From positions 1 through 64,000 of the forward strand of contig DBKT01000004.1 in the NCBI GenBank assembly GCA_002297365.1: DNA of 64,000 nt, read 5' to 3'. Within the stretch, counting starts at the first letter, position 1. Every line of letters begins with the position of its first letter. The notes beneath the pieces are model-generated. The model saw only the letters and a program-made list of their open reading frames with translations. It searched no databases and was not told the DNA's origin. A program made the position numbers and the translations under genes. Below are positions 24,415-33,791 of this stretch, one piece after another. This DNA is from Caryophanales bacterium UBA743 (lineage in GTDB: Bacteria; Bacillota_I; Bacilli_A; RFN20; CAG-826).

Positions 24415-25047
24415 ATGAATATACCAACAAAAATTACAACGGCGAGAATTGCATTAGTGGTTTGTCTGTTATCTTTTTTGCTTGTCTTTGATTTCTTGCC
24501 AGAGAGCGTTTATAAGCCGGTTTATTTTGGGCCAAATAATTCAATCAATCTCGTTTATTTTATCGCGATGGTTGTCTTCGTGATTGCTTCTTCCACGGAT
24601 TTTGTGGATGGATATTTAGCGAGAAAATGGCACCAAGTAACCGATTTAGGGAAATTTCTTGACCCTGTTGCGGACAAACTTCTTGTGAATTCCATTTTGA
24701 TTTACCTGGCGATTTCCCGTTATGGCAACATTTCTATACCCGTTTTCGCCATCATCATCATGATCGCGCGTGATTTGGTTGTGGATGCCCTTCGGTTTGT
24801 GGCGGCAAGTAAGGGGATTGTTTTGGCCGCGAATATCTTCGGCAAGCTGAAAACCGTTTTCCAAATGGTCGCCATTCCTGTGGTTTTGCTAAATGGCTGG
24901 CCTTTCTCTTATTTCGATAATGGATGGAATCCCTATCTTTGCGTTGCCAATATCCTTATTTATTTGGCGACCTTGATGTCTTTCTTATCGGGCCTTATTT
25001 ATTTGTGTCAGAACGTATCCGTATTTAAGGAGAGAAAGCATGATTAA
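24415..25047 (+). CDS. pgsA: CDP-diacylglycerol-glycerol-3-phosphate phosphatidyltransferase
   Basis: PgsA makes phosphatidylglycerophosphate, the first step toward phosphatidylglycerol. The CDP-alcohol phosphotransferase motif is complete: D62, D65, G66, A69, R70, G79, D83 and D87 in the D-x2-DG-x2-AR-x8-G-x3-D-x3-D pattern. The protein has 210 residues and several membrane segments. The ATG at 24415 follows AGGA; a longer open frame upstream runs through RNase P RNA and is not coding. It overlaps the next gene by 8 bases. Confidence 0.95.
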   Translation: MNIPTKITTARIALVVCLLSFLLVFDFLPESVYKPVYFGPNNSINLVYFIAMVVFVIASSTDFVDGYLARKWHQVTDLGKFLDPVADKLLVNSILIYLAISRYGNISIPVFAIIIMIARDLVVDALRFVAASKGIVLAANIFGKLKTVFQMVAIPVVLLNGWPFSYFDNGWNPYLCVANILIYLATLMSFLSGLIYLCQNVSVFKERKHD

Positions 25048-25519
25048 TCGCGATAAAGCAGAAAAAGTAATCAAGGCTTTTGCCCAAGAGAAGCTCACTC
25101 TTGGATCCGTTGAATCTTTAACGGGAGGCTTGTTTGCCTCTACGCTTTGTTCTATTCCTGGCGCAAGCCAAGTTTTCCGCGGAGGCCTTGTGACGTATGC
25201 GGCCGATTTAAAAACGAAATTGGACGACGTACCGGAAAGGATTATCCGTGAATATGGCGTCGTTTCCAAAGAAGTGGCCGATTCGATGGCCATCAACGGA
25301 AGAAAAACTCTGAACACCGATGTTTGCGTTTCTTTTACGGGGAACGCCGGGCCCACCAAAGAGGAGGGATTTGCCCCTGTTGGAAGGGTGAACATGTGCA
25401 TTGCCACAAAATACGGCATCATTGAGATGCAGCAAGATTTCGATCTCTCCCGCAATGAGATGAGAGAGGCTTGCGTGGATATGATGCTTGATCGTTTAAT
25501 TGCGATTTTTGAAGATTAA
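25040..25519 (+). CDS. pncC: Nicotinamide-nucleotide amidase (CinA C-terminal domain, PncC)
   Basis: This 159-residue protein is the stand-alone CinA C-terminal domain, which deamidates nicotinamide mononucleotide in NAD recycling. The motifs SVESLTGGLFASTLCSIPGAS, FRGGLVTYAADLK and FTGNAGPT are characteristic. The N-terminal domain of full CinA (about 410 residues) is absent. GGAGAG precedes the ATG. It lies between pgsA and recA, where many Bacilli carry full-length cinA. Confidence 0.92.
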   Translation: MINRDKAEKVIKAFAQEKLTLGSVESLTGGLFASTLCSIPGASQVFRGGLVTYAADLKTKLDDVPERIIREYGVVSKEVADSMAINGRKTLNTDVCVSFTGNAGPTKEEGFAPVGRVNMCIATKYGIIEMQQDFDLSRNEMREACVDMMLDRLIAIFED

Positions 25520-25570
25520 TTTTGTCCTTTTTTCCAAAAGGGCGTCTATTTATAGTTGAGGAGAGCAAAT

Positions 25571-26626
25571 ATGGCAAAAAAAGAAACAGAACAACTCACT
25601 GCTGGAAAAGATAAGGATGCTGCTTTAGAAGCGGCCTTGCGTTCCATTGAGAAAGCCTATGGCAAAGGATCGGTCATGAGAATGGGAGAAAAACCCCATG
25701 TCAATGTAGACGTGATTCCTTCTGGGTCCTTGCTTTTAGACCAAGCGATTGGCATTGGCGGATATCCAAAAGGGAGAATTATCGAAATCTTCGGCCCGGA
25801 GTCATCGGGCAAAACAACTTTGGCTTTACATGCGGTTGCCGAAGCGCAAAAGAAAGGCGGTAGAGCCGCCTACGTTGATGCAGAGCATGCTATCGACCCG
25901 GAATACGCCCAACATTTAGGCGTCAATATCGATGAGCTCATCCTTTCTCAGCCAGACTCGGGGGAGCAGGCATTGGAAATCGTGGAAATGCTTGCTGAAA
26001 GCGGAGCCATCGACGTGATTGTCGTGGATTCCGTCGCCGCTTTGGTCCCACAACAGGAACTTGATGGCGTTATGTCCGATAATCAAGTTGGTTTGCAAGC
26101 GAGATTGATGTCAAAGGCAATGAGAAAGCTGGCGGGTATTCTAAGCAAAACGAATTGCTTGGTCATCTTCATCAATCAGCTTCGCGAGAAAGTTGGGGTG
26201 ATGTACGGGAATCCCGAAACGACGACCGGTGGCAGAGCGCTGAAGTTCTACGCTTCCGTCCGCATTGATATTCGAAGACAGGATGCCATAAAACTTGGCA
26301 CGAATATCATTGGCAACTCGGTTCGCGTGAAAATCGTGAAAAACAAAGTTGCCCCGCCATTTAAGAGCTGTTCTATTGATATCATCTACGGTCAAGGAAT
26401 CTCCAAAGAAGGGGAAACGGTCGATCTGGGCGTTCAGTTCGGATTTATTCAAAAGACCGGGAACTGGTATGACATCAACGGCGAGAAAATCGGAAACGGT
26501 CGAGAGGCGGCGAAAGCTTACTTCCATGATAATCCTGAAAAAATGGAAGAAATCAACGCCAAAATCCGTGAAGCTTTCAAAGGCGGAGAAACTCTTCCTG
26601 AAGAAAATACATCCGCTCAAGAATAA
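25571..26626 (+). CDS. recA: Recombinase RecA
   Basis: RecA forms filaments on single-stranded DNA for strand exchange and triggers the SOS response. Walker A GPESSGKTT, the YVDAEHAIDPEYA and VVDSVAALVP segments and the NQLREKVGVMYGNPETTTGG loop are all present. The length of 351 is normal. The ATG at 25571 follows GAGGAGAG; an upstream start in the same frame is less likely. No LexA-type operator that I could recognise lies before it. It is closed by a strong terminator. Confidence 0.98.
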   Translation: MAKKETEQLTAGKDKDAALEAALRSIEKAYGKGSVMRMGEKPHVNVDVIPSGSLLLDQAIGIGGYPKGRIIEIFGPESSGKTTLALHAVAEAQKKGGRAAYVDAEHAIDPEYAQHLGVNIDELILSQPDSGEQALEIVEMLAESGAIDVIVVDSVAALVPQQELDGVMSDNQVGLQARLMSKAMRKLAGILSKTNCLVIFINQLREKVGVMYGNPETTTGGRALKFYASVRIDIRRQDAIKLGTNIIGNSVRVKIVKNKVAPPFKSCSIDIIYGQGISKEGETVDLGVQFGFIQKTGNWYDINGEKIGNGREAAKAYFHDNPEKMEEINAKIREAFKGGETLPEENTSAQE

Positions 26627-26631
26627 AAAAA

Positions 26632-26662
26632 CGGTCATCTTTCAGAAGGTGACCGCTTTTTT
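26632..26662 (+). terminator. Terminator after recA
   Basis: A 10-bp stem (26632-26641 with 26646-26655, loop TCAG) is followed by six T. Confidence 0.9.
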
Positions 26663-26879
26663 CAATTATTAATGGCAAAAATAGAAAACATTTTTCGTTT
26701 TTGTCTTCTTTATTTTTCAATTGAACTTATAATGTATTCGTACTGATTGAGTACTGCCCATAGATTTTGGGAGTTTTATTACCGGGAAAACCGTTTAAAT
26801 AAATTTTTCTGAAATAGCAATTATTTTGCCTTGTCTATGGGGAAGGCTATTTTTCAGTTAGAATAGGAGCATAAAACAT
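26663..26879 (+). promoter_or_regulatory. Upstream region of rny
   Basis: This 217-base AT-rich region holds a small hairpin (GCCTT/AAGGC, about 26828-26847) followed by TATTTTT, a TAGAAT at 26859-26864 and the AGGAG ribosome site of rny. The hairpin could act as a weak attenuator. No firm promoter call is possible. Confidence 0.35.
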
Positions 26880-28466
26880 ATGATTTTTCTACAATCAGGA
26901 CTTCTTGATTGGTGGTGGCTATTAATCGTTGGCATTGCCGCTCTTTTAATTGGCGCCGCTTTCCTTTTCCTTATGATGCATCTTTTTGGGAAAGGAAAAA
27001 TAACCTCCGCGACAAAAGAGTCCAAACAGATTCTTCGTGATGCCGAAGTGAAGGCCGAGCGCATTGCAAAAAACGCTCAGATCGATGCCAAGCAGGCAAC
27101 TTTTGAGATGAAGCAGCAAGCTCAAAACGAAATCCGCCAAATGAAGCAAGAGGCCCAACTCCAACAATCCAAATTGGATGCCAGAGAAGATGCCATTGAC
27201 GCTAGAGACAACGCTCTTTTGGCGAAAGAAAACGCCTTGGATCAAAAGAATGACGTCTTAAATCGCAAAATCGCCGAAAATGATAAAAAGAGCAAAGAAC
27301 TCGATGAGAAGATTGATGGGATTCTTGCTGAATTGGAAAAAGTTTCGGGCATGTCGGTTAAGGAAGCGCATGACGAAATCATGAAACGCGTCGAGAGCAA
27401 GATGCAAGTCGAGATTGCGCAATTCATCAAGAATGCCGAAGACGAAGCGAATGATACAGCCGAAGCAAAAGCCAGAGACCTTCTTTCCTTGGCTTGCGAT
27501 AAATACGCTCAAGATGTTGTTACCGAGCGTAGCGTCGCCGTCATTGCCCTTCCTACCGATGAATTAAAAGGAAGAATCATCGGTCGTGAAGGAAGAAATA
27601 TCCGTGTATTGGAGCAAACCCTTGGCGTCGACCTTGTTGTCGATGATACTCCAGAAGTGATCACGGTTTCTTGTTTTAACCCAATTCGCCGCGAGATTGC
27701 CAAACGCACTTTGGAAATCTTAGTGAAGGATGGAAGAATCCAGCCTGGAAGGATTGAAGAGGTGGCCGCTAAGTGCAAAGCCGATGTGGATAACGATTGT
27801 TTCAAAGCCGGGCAGGATGCGGTTAACCGTTTAGGCTTAGTCCGTATGAACCGTGACTTAATCGCCCTTTTAGGAAAGCTCAAATACCGCACATCCTTTG
27901 GACAAAACGTCTTGGAACATTCTATTGAAGTTGGCTATCTTTGCGGAATTATGGCTGCAGAGCTTGGCTTAGATCAAAATCTTGCCCGTCGCGCCGGACT
28001 TCTTCACGACATTGGCAAAGCCGTCGATTATGAGCAAGAGGGAAGCCACGCTTCCTTAGGCGCGTCGATTGCCCGCAAATATGGCGAAAACGATGTCGTC
28101 ATCAATTCTATTGAAGCGCACCATGGCGATGTTCCATGCACTAGTGTCATTGCTCATCTTGTGATTGCCGCCGATACTTTAAGCGCTGCCCGTCCAGGCG
28201 CTAGAAGCGAAACTCTTGAAACCTATACGAAACGCATTACGCAACTTGAAGATATCGCCAAAGAATTTGACGGCGTGCAACAAGCCTATGCCGTTCAAGC
28301 TGGGCGCGAAATCCGCGTTATGGTCATTCCAGAGAAAGTCTCTGATGCCGAAGCGGTTAAGATGGCTCAGCAGATGCGTGAGAAGATTGAGAACACAATG
28401 ACGTATCCTGGAACCATTAAAGTTTCCATTATCCGCGAATATCGTGCGGTAGAAACGGCTAAATAA
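26880..28466 (+). CDS. rny: Ribonuclease Y
   Basis: RNase Y is the membrane-bound endonuclease that starts mRNA decay in Firmicutes. An N-terminal membrane segment (about residues 7-33), a long coiled coil to about 190, a KH domain (GRIIGREGRNIRVLEQTLGVDLVVDDTPE) and an HD domain (LLHDIGKAVDYEQEGSHASLGA) occur in order. The length of 528 is normal. AGGAG lies 11 bases before the ATG. It shares one base with the ymdB start (TAATG). Confidence 0.98.
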   Translation: MIFLQSGLLDWWWLLIVGIAALLIGAAFLFLMMHLFGKGKITSATKESKQILRDAEVKAERIAKNAQIDAKQATFEMKQQAQNEIRQMKQEAQLQQSKLDAREDAIDARDNALLAKENALDQKNDVLNRKIAENDKKSKELDEKIDGILAELEKVSGMSVKEAHDEIMKRVESKMQVEIAQFIKNAEDEANDTAEAKARDLLSLACDKYAQDVVTERSVAVIALPTDELKGRIIGREGRNIRVLEQTLGVDLVVDDTPEVITVSCFNPIRREIAKRTLEILVKDGRIQPGRIEEVAAKCKADVDNDCFKAGQDAVNRLGLVRMNRDLIALLGKLKYRTSFGQNVLEHSIEVGYLCGIMAAELGLDQNLARRAGLLHDIGKAVDYEQEGSHASLGASIARKYGENDVVINSIEAHHGDVPCTSVIAHLVIAADTLSAARPGARSETLETYTKRITQLEDIAKEFDGVQQAYAVQAGREIRVMVIPEKVSDAEAVKMAQQMREKIENTMTYPGTIKVSIIREYRAVETAK

Positions 28467-29251
28467 TGCGTATTCTCTTTTATGGGGATGTTGTTGGGAA
28501 GGTGGGTCGCAATGCGATCCATCTTTCTTTGCCTAGACTCGTCAATAAGTATCAAATTGACTTCGTGATCGCCAATGGCGAAAACGCTTCTCATGGCAAG
28601 GGATTATTGGAAAAGCACTACAAAGAATTGATCGATGATGGCGTTGATTGCATCACTTTAGGCAACCATTGGCATTCCAAAGCCCAAATCGATTCCTATA
28701 TCGATGAAGCGGATCAGCTTATTCGCCCTTTGAATTTGCTGAATTATACTCATGGCGTCGGGAGTGCTCTCTTTGACGTCGGCGGAGTTCCTTTGCGAGT
28801 AACCAACATCCTTCTCCAATCTTTCATGAATGAGGAAGTGGAACAGCCTGTTTCTTCCTTGAAAAAACTTTTGCTCGAGGAAAACGAACCCTGTATTCAT
28901 TTTGTGGACATTCATGGAGAATCCACCTCCGAAAAACAAATATTCGCCTATGAATTTCAAGGACTTGTGACGGCTATTGTCGGCACTCACACTCACGTCC
29001 AAACGAATGACGCAAGAATCCTTGAAGGTGGAACGGCTTATTTAAGCGATGTTGGGATGTGTGGGGATCCCGATGGAGTGATCGGCTTTGAAAGAAAATC
29101 CGTGATGAACAAAATACTCGGCGGGCAAAGCGGAGCCTTCCAAATCGATGAGAATGCGAAAATGATGGTCAACGCCTGCCTCATCGATATAGACGAGGAC
29201 ACATTCGAGGCCACAAAGATTCAAACCATCCATCAAATCGTAGAAAGGTAA
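28466..29251 (+). CDS. ymdB: YmdB-type metallophosphoesterase
   Basis: YmdB proteins are dimetal phosphodiesterases, reported to act on 2',3'-cyclic nucleotides and to affect biofilm and motility decisions. The metal ligands are visible in FYGDVVGKVGR, NGENASHGKG, LGNHWHSK and VGTHTHVQTND. The length of 261 is normal. It follows rny with a one-base overlap, the same order as in B. subtilis, and precedes miaB by 4 bases, so all three are likely one unit. Confidence 0.94.
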   Translation: MRILFYGDVVGKVGRNAIHLSLPRLVNKYQIDFVIANGENASHGKGLLEKHYKELIDDGVDCITLGNHWHSKAQIDSYIDEADQLIRPLNLLNYTHGVGSALFDVGGVPLRVTNILLQSFMNEEVEQPVSSLKKLLLEENEPCIHFVDIHGESTSEKQIFAYEFQGLVTAIVGTHTHVQTNDARILEGGTAYLSDVGMCGDPDGVIGFERKSVMNKILGGQSGAFQIDENAKMMVNACLIDIDEDTFEATKIQTIHQIVER

Positions 29252-29255
29252 TGAT

Positions 29256-30992
29256 ATGAGAAAAGTAATTTATGAAAACGTCGCTTCGCAAAAAGACGCG
29301 GCAAAACGTCCTGAAGTAGAACGCTCCCTTTCCCAAAATGAGGTCGCGCCTATTTTGAAAAACTTTGCCCAAGGTAAGCTTTTCTATATCCGAACATATG
29401 GCTGTCAAGCCAATGTTCGCGATGAAGAGATCATGGCAGGCTATCTTTCTAAGGCGGGATTCAGCCGTACGGAAGACCCTAGGAAAGCCAACCTTGCCAT
29501 TATTAATACCTGTGCCGTAAGAGAAAACGCGGAAGAAAAAGTCTATGGCGAAATCGGCTCCTTTAAAGCGAATAAAGACAAGGATAAGGACTTCATGCTT
29601 GTTTTATCGGGCTGTGTGATGGATGAAAACGATATCGCTCAGAAACTGATGCAGACCTATCCATGGATCAGTTTGGTTATTGGCACCCATGATATTAGCA
29701 AATTGAACGAATTGCTTGCCTCCTCTTTAGAAAAGAAGGCTTCTATCGTTTCCGTCCGCTCTTTTGCTAGCGAAGTTGTGGAGAATATGCCTTCTGTTCG
29801 TTTGAATTCCTCCCAAGCTTTTGTGAATATTTCCTATGGCTGCGATAAATTCTGCACGTATTGCATCGTTCCCTACACTCGCGGGAGAGAACGTTCTCGC
29901 AAAATGGAGGATATCGTCAAAGAATGCCAGGAATTAGTCGACAAAGGATATAAGCAAATCACTTTACTTGGGCAAAACGTGAATTCCTATGGCTTGGATT
30001 TCAAAGATGGGACGACCTTTGCGAAATTGCTGAAAGCGGTCGCGGAAACAAACATCCCGCATCTTCGTTTCCTAACCTCCTATCCTTCCCAGTTCACAGA
30101 CGAAATGATCGATGTGATGGCACATTATCCGAATATTGATCATTGGCTGCATTTCCCTGTTCAATCCGGTTCAAGCAAGATTCTCCAAAAGATGGGGAGA
30201 AGGTATACACGAGAGGAATATCTCGAAATCGTTCATAGAATTCGCCGAAAAATACCGGATATCGCTTTAACGACAGACATTATTGTCGGCTTCCCTTATG
30301 AAACGGAGGAGGATTTTCAAGAAACGCTTTCTTTATGCAGGGAGGTTGGATATTCCAGCGCCTTTACATTCATTTATTCTCCTCGTCCTGGAACGCCGGC
30401 CGCGAAAATGGAACAAGTTCCGCCAGAGGTATCTCACGAAAGATTCATGCGTCTAAAAGCGCTTATCGATGAATTGACCGCAAAATCCTCTGATGAATGC
30501 GTTGGCAAAGAATTTGATGTTCTTGTCGAAGGGGAGTCAAAGAAAAACAAAGACGTGCTTTCTGGGTATGCTCCGAATGGGAAACTGATTAACTTTCCGG
30601 GGCCAAGTTATCTAAGCGGTTGTTTTGTAAAGGTCAAAGTCAATCGTTCCCATGTTTATTCTCTTTTTGGCGAAATGGCCGAAGACCCTCTTATTGCCAA
30701 GGCCAAAGATGTTGCCTTCCTTCTTCAAAGCTCTCCTCTTATTAAGGAATACCTCGCCTTAGATAAACAGATACAAAACGATCCGGAGATTCATTCAATG
30801 GCTGAAGAACTTGTGGAGAAAAAGAAGAAGTTGGCTTTATCCATCGCTAACAAAGAAGAACACGCAAAAGCCAAAGAGGAATACCAGGAGCTTTTGACGC
30901 GCATCCATAATCACCCTCTTTTGAACAACCATGATGCGTTAAAGGAAATGGTAGAAGGGGAATTGCTCCTTGTGAGGAACCTTTTGAAATGA
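29256..30992 (+). CDS. miaB: tRNA methylthiotransferase MiaB with C-terminal YmcA/YlbF-like domain
   Basis: MiaB adds a methylthio group to i6A37 of tRNA with two [4Fe-4S] clusters. C50, C86 and C120 hold the N-terminal cluster, C196, C200 and C203 (GCDKFCTYC) the radical SAM cluster, and a TRAM domain spans about 412-472. The protein then continues for about 105 residues (about 475-578): DPLIAKAKDVAFLLQSSPLIKEYLALDKQIQNDPEIHSM and onward, an all-helical stretch like the YmcA/YlbF (Ric) family. Normal MiaB stops near 440-510. In B. subtilis ymcA is the gene right after miaB, so this looks like a fusion. It overlaps miaA by 4 bases. Confidence 0.93.
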   Translation: MRKVIYENVASQKDAAKRPEVERSLSQNEVAPILKNFAQGKLFYIRTYGCQANVRDEEIMAGYLSKAGFSRTEDPRKANLAIINTCAVRENAEEKVYGEIGSFKANKDKDKDFMLVLSGCVMDENDIAQKLMQTYPWISLVIGTHDISKLNELLASSLEKKASIVSVRSFASEVVENMPSVRLNSSQAFVNISYGCDKFCTYCIVPYTRGRERSRKMEDIVKECQELVDKGYKQITLLGQNVNSYGLDFKDGTTFAKLLKAVAETNIPHLRFLTSYPSQFTDEMIDVMAHYPNIDHWLHFPVQSGSSKILQKMGRRYTREEYLEIVHRIRRKIPDIALTTDIIVGFPYETEEDFQETLSLCREVGYSSAFTFIYSPRPGTPAAKMEQVPPEVSHERFMRLKALIDELTAKSSDECVGKEFDVLVEGESKKNKDVLSGYAPNGKLINFPGPSYLSGCFVKVKVNRSHVYSLFGEMAEDPLIAKAKDVAFLLQSSPLIKEYLALDKQIQNDPEIHSMAEELVEKKKKLALSIANKEEHAKAKEEYQELLTRIHNHPLLNNHDALKEMVEGELLLVRNLLK

Positions 30993-31882
30993 TTCTTGTC
31001 CTTACTGGCCCAACCGGCACCGGAAAAAGCAAGCTTGCGATTTCCTTAGCGAATAGAATCAATGGGGAAATCGTGAATGCGGACGCTTTTCAGGTGTATG
31101 AAAAACTAAGAATCGCTACCGCCTCTCCAACCGAAGAGGAAAAAAAGATGGCCCCTCATCATCTATATAATTTCATTCCTTTGACGGATAGATACGACAT
31201 CTCTCGCTATCAAGTTGACGTCAGAAAATGCCTTCAGGAAATTCTTTTGCGGAAGAAAACGCCTATTCTAGTCGGAGGAAGCGGACTTTATATTCGTTCT
31301 GCTTTGTACGATTATGATTTGTCAATCGATACCTCCTTAATAGACATGTCCTCCTATGAAAGCAAAACCAATGAGGATTTACATGCGATTTTAGAAAAAT
31401 TAGATCCGGAAGAGGCAAAGAAAATCCCTTATCAAAATAAGAGGAGAGTTCTTCGTGATATTGCTATATGCCTTGCAGCGAATGAAAGCAAAACCTCTCT
31501 TTTGGCGAAGCAAAACCATGAGCCGATTTATCCGACTTTGTTCTTTTCTTTATCCCGAGACAGGAAGGAGCTTTATGAGCATCTTGACCGTCGCGTTGAG
31601 GAAATGTTTCAGGCAGGCCTTTTAGAAGAAACCTTGCCTCTTATTAAAGAATATGGGGAGAGCATGGCCGCTTTCCAAGCAATTGGGGTGAAAGAGCTCA
31701 TTCCCTATATTCATGGCGAAACAACTCTTCCGGAAACCATCGATAAAATAAAATTGGATACGCGTCATTACGTAAAAAGACAAGAGACTTTTTTCCGCCA
31801 TCAATTCCCTGTTCGTTATGTTTCTGGCGAAGAGGAGATTCTTTCTTTTTTAGAGGAATCGTCTTCCTTTTTAATAAAATAA
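30989..31882 (+). CDS. miaA: tRNA dimethylallyltransferase MiaA
   Basis: MiaA transfers a dimethylallyl group to A37 of tRNAs reading UNN codons, making the substrate of MiaB. The P-loop LTGPTGTGKSKLA (about residues 4-16), the NADAFQVYEKLRIATASPT block, LVGGSGLYIR and the FQAIGVKELIPYI segment are diagnostic. The length of 297 is normal. The ATGA overlap with miaB ties both steps of ms2i6A formation together; isoprenoid supply is represented here by ispD and ispF. Confidence 0.97.
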   Translation: MILVLTGPTGTGKSKLAISLANRINGEIVNADAFQVYEKLRIATASPTEEEKKMAPHHLYNFIPLTDRYDISRYQVDVRKCLQEILLRKKTPILVGGSGLYIRSALYDYDLSIDTSLIDMSSYESKTNEDLHAILEKLDPEEAKKIPYQNKRRVLRDIAICLAANESKTSLLAKQNHEPIYPTLFFSLSRDRKELYEHLDRRVEEMFQAGLLEETLPLIKEYGESMAAFQAIGVKELIPYIHGETTLPETIDKIKLDTRHYVKRQETFFRHQFPVRYVSGEEEILSFLEESSSFLIK

Positions 31883-31922
31883 GCCGTATCTTACTCTAGA
31901 GAAATAAAATAGGAGGGCATAT

Positions 31923-33539
31923 ATGAACCTTTTGAAGATTCAAGAAGTTGCTAAAAAAGCAAACATACCTGAAGAATATGTTGAGCCCTATGGTTTTTAT
32001 AAGGCGAAGATCGATTACTCTTTATATGAGAAAATCAAAAACAATCCAACGGGGAAATTAATTCTTGTCACAGCCATAACTCCTACAAAAGCCGGTGAAG
32101 GGAAGACGACGATGTCGATCGCTTTGCAAGAAGGCTTTGGCAAAATCTCAACGGAGGCTATGCTTTGCCTTCGCGAGCCCGCTCTAGGCCCTGTCTTTGG
32201 CATTAAAGGCGGAGCAACGGGAGGCGGAAAGGCTTCCATCGCTCCCAGTGAAGACATCAATCTTCATTTTACGGGGGACATGCATGCGTTAACCTCATCC
32301 ATCAATCTTATTTCCGCCATCATTGATAACTCCATCTATCATGGAAATCCTCTTGATATCGATCCAATGCGCATCGTTTGGAAAAGAGCGATGGATATGA
32401 ATGACCGTGCCCTTCGTCAAATTACCATTGGGGAAGGGGATAAAAAAGCGAGCCCTAGGCAAGAGGGCTTTCTGATTACGGTCGCCTCCGAAATGATGGC
32501 CATATTCTGCCTTGCAAAGGATGAATCCGACTTCCATGAAAGGCTATTGAAAATCATTGTGGCTTATAACAAAAAAGGAGATCCGATTACGCTGAAGGAT
32601 CTTCAATGCTCCCATGCTGTCATGCGTCTAATGAAAGAAGCGTTAAAACCGAATCTCGTGCAAACAATCGAAGGGGAGCCGTGCCTTGTTCATGGAGGGC
32701 CATTCGCGAACATCGCACATGGCTGCAATTCCCTTCTTGCGACGCGCCTTGCTTTAAAATTGTCTCCCATTGTCATCACGGAAGCGGGGTTCGGCGCTGA
32801 TTTAGGCGCTGAAAAATTCCTGGATATCGCTTGCCCAGAAGGAGAGCTTCAAGCGGATATGGCTGTTTTAGTCGCGACCGTTCGTGCCCTTAAGATGCAT
32901 GGCGGCATTCCTTTTGAAGAACTCGATATTGAAAACGTTGATGCTTTGAAAAAAGGCTTTGCGAATCTCGAAAGGCATGCGCGCAATCTTCAAAAATACG
33001 GCATACCTGTATTCATTGCCATCAATCATTTCTCATCGGACACGGAAAAAGAGCTTCAAGCGCTCATTGACTGGTGCAAAGAAAAAGGATACGAATATTC
33101 TTTTGTGGACGCTTTCGAAAAAGGAGGGGATGGGGCTATCGACTTTGCCAAGAAAGTCAAAACCATGCTTGAAAAGCTGCCCTCTCATTATCATCCGCTC
33201 TATAAGAAAGGATCCCCTTTGAAAGAGAAAATCGAAACCATTTGCAAAGAAATCTATCGTGCGGGGTCTGTCGAATATTCTCCTTTGGCGGAAAAAGAGC
33301 TGGCTCAGTATGCAAATATGGGTTTCTCGAACGCTTATATCTGTATGGCAAAAACGCCAAACTCTTTTAGCGATGATCCAAAACTTTTGGGTGCCCCAGA
33401 AGGATTCCCGATTCACATCCGCGAAGTGAATTTATCTGCTGGTGCAAATTTCGTTATTCCTTTAACGGGATCGATTATGACGATGCCTGGGCTTCCAAAA
33501 GAGCCTGCTGCAATCAAAATGGAAAAAGAACCATGGTAA
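31923..33539 (+). CDS. fhs: Formate-tetrahydrofolate ligase
   Basis: Fhs makes 10-formyl-tetrahydrofolate from formate, ATP and THF, feeding purine synthesis and fMet-tRNA. The ATP loop ITPTKAGEGKTTMSIALQEG, the CLREPALGPVFGIKGGATGGG block and FANIAHGCNSLLAT are characteristic. The length of 538 is slightly under the usual 555. TAGGAGGG lies before the ATG. It overlaps the next small gene by 7 bases. Other folate genes in the window are folA and thyA. Confidence 0.97.
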   Translation: MNLLKIQEVAKKANIPEEYVEPYGFYKAKIDYSLYEKIKNNPTGKLILVTAITPTKAGEGKTTMSIALQEGFGKISTEAMLCLREPALGPVFGIKGGATGGGKASIAPSEDINLHFTGDMHALTSSINLISAIIDNSIYHGNPLDIDPMRIVWKRAMDMNDRALRQITIGEGDKKASPRQEGFLITVASEMMAIFCLAKDESDFHERLLKIIVAYNKKGDPITLKDLQCSHAVMRLMKEALKPNLVQTIEGEPCLVHGGPFANIAHGCNSLLATRLALKLSPIVITEAGFGADLGAEKFLDIACPEGELQADMAVLVATVRALKMHGGIPFEELDIENVDALKKGFANLERHARNLQKYGIPVFIAINHFSSDTEKELQALIDWCKEKGYEYSFVDAFEKGGDGAIDFAKKVKTMLEKLPSHYHPLYKKGSPLKEKIETICKEIYRAGSVEYSPLAEKELAQYANMGFSNAYICMAKTPNSFSDDPKLLGAPEGFPIHIREVNLSAGANFVIPLTGSIMTMPGLPKEPAAIKMEKEPW

Positions 33540-33742
33540 TCACGCAATACAATTTATTTGACGAAGTGGAGATGAAAAAAGCTCATCCGTGCGTTCATCA
33601 TTCGAAACGTTTCCAAATCGTTCGTCTTGGGGCGGACATCAAAATCAAATGCCTTGGATGTGGGAATATCATCATGATCGATCGCGATAAATTCAACCAT
33701 TCTTTGAAAAAAGTGATTGGCCCAATGAACGAAAAGAAATAA
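33533..33742 (+). CDS. DUF951 family zinc-ribbon-like protein
   Basis: This 69-residue protein has the DUF951 pattern KKAHPCVHHSKRFQIVRLGADIKIKCLGCGNIIMIDR, found across Firmicutes and called YyzM in B. subtilis. The HPC and CLGC pairs may bind a metal. Its role is not established. It starts within the end of fhs (7-base overlap), so it is translated with it. In other Firmicutes it is often near parB or ychF rather than fhs. Confidence 0.85.
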   Translation: MVITQYNLFDEVEMKKAHPCVHHSKRFQIVRLGADIKIKCLGCGNIIMIDRDKFNHSLKKVIGPMNEKK

Positions 33743-33791
33743 AAAATGGCATTTTTCCATAAACCCCGTCTTCTTATAAGTGGGGTGAAAA

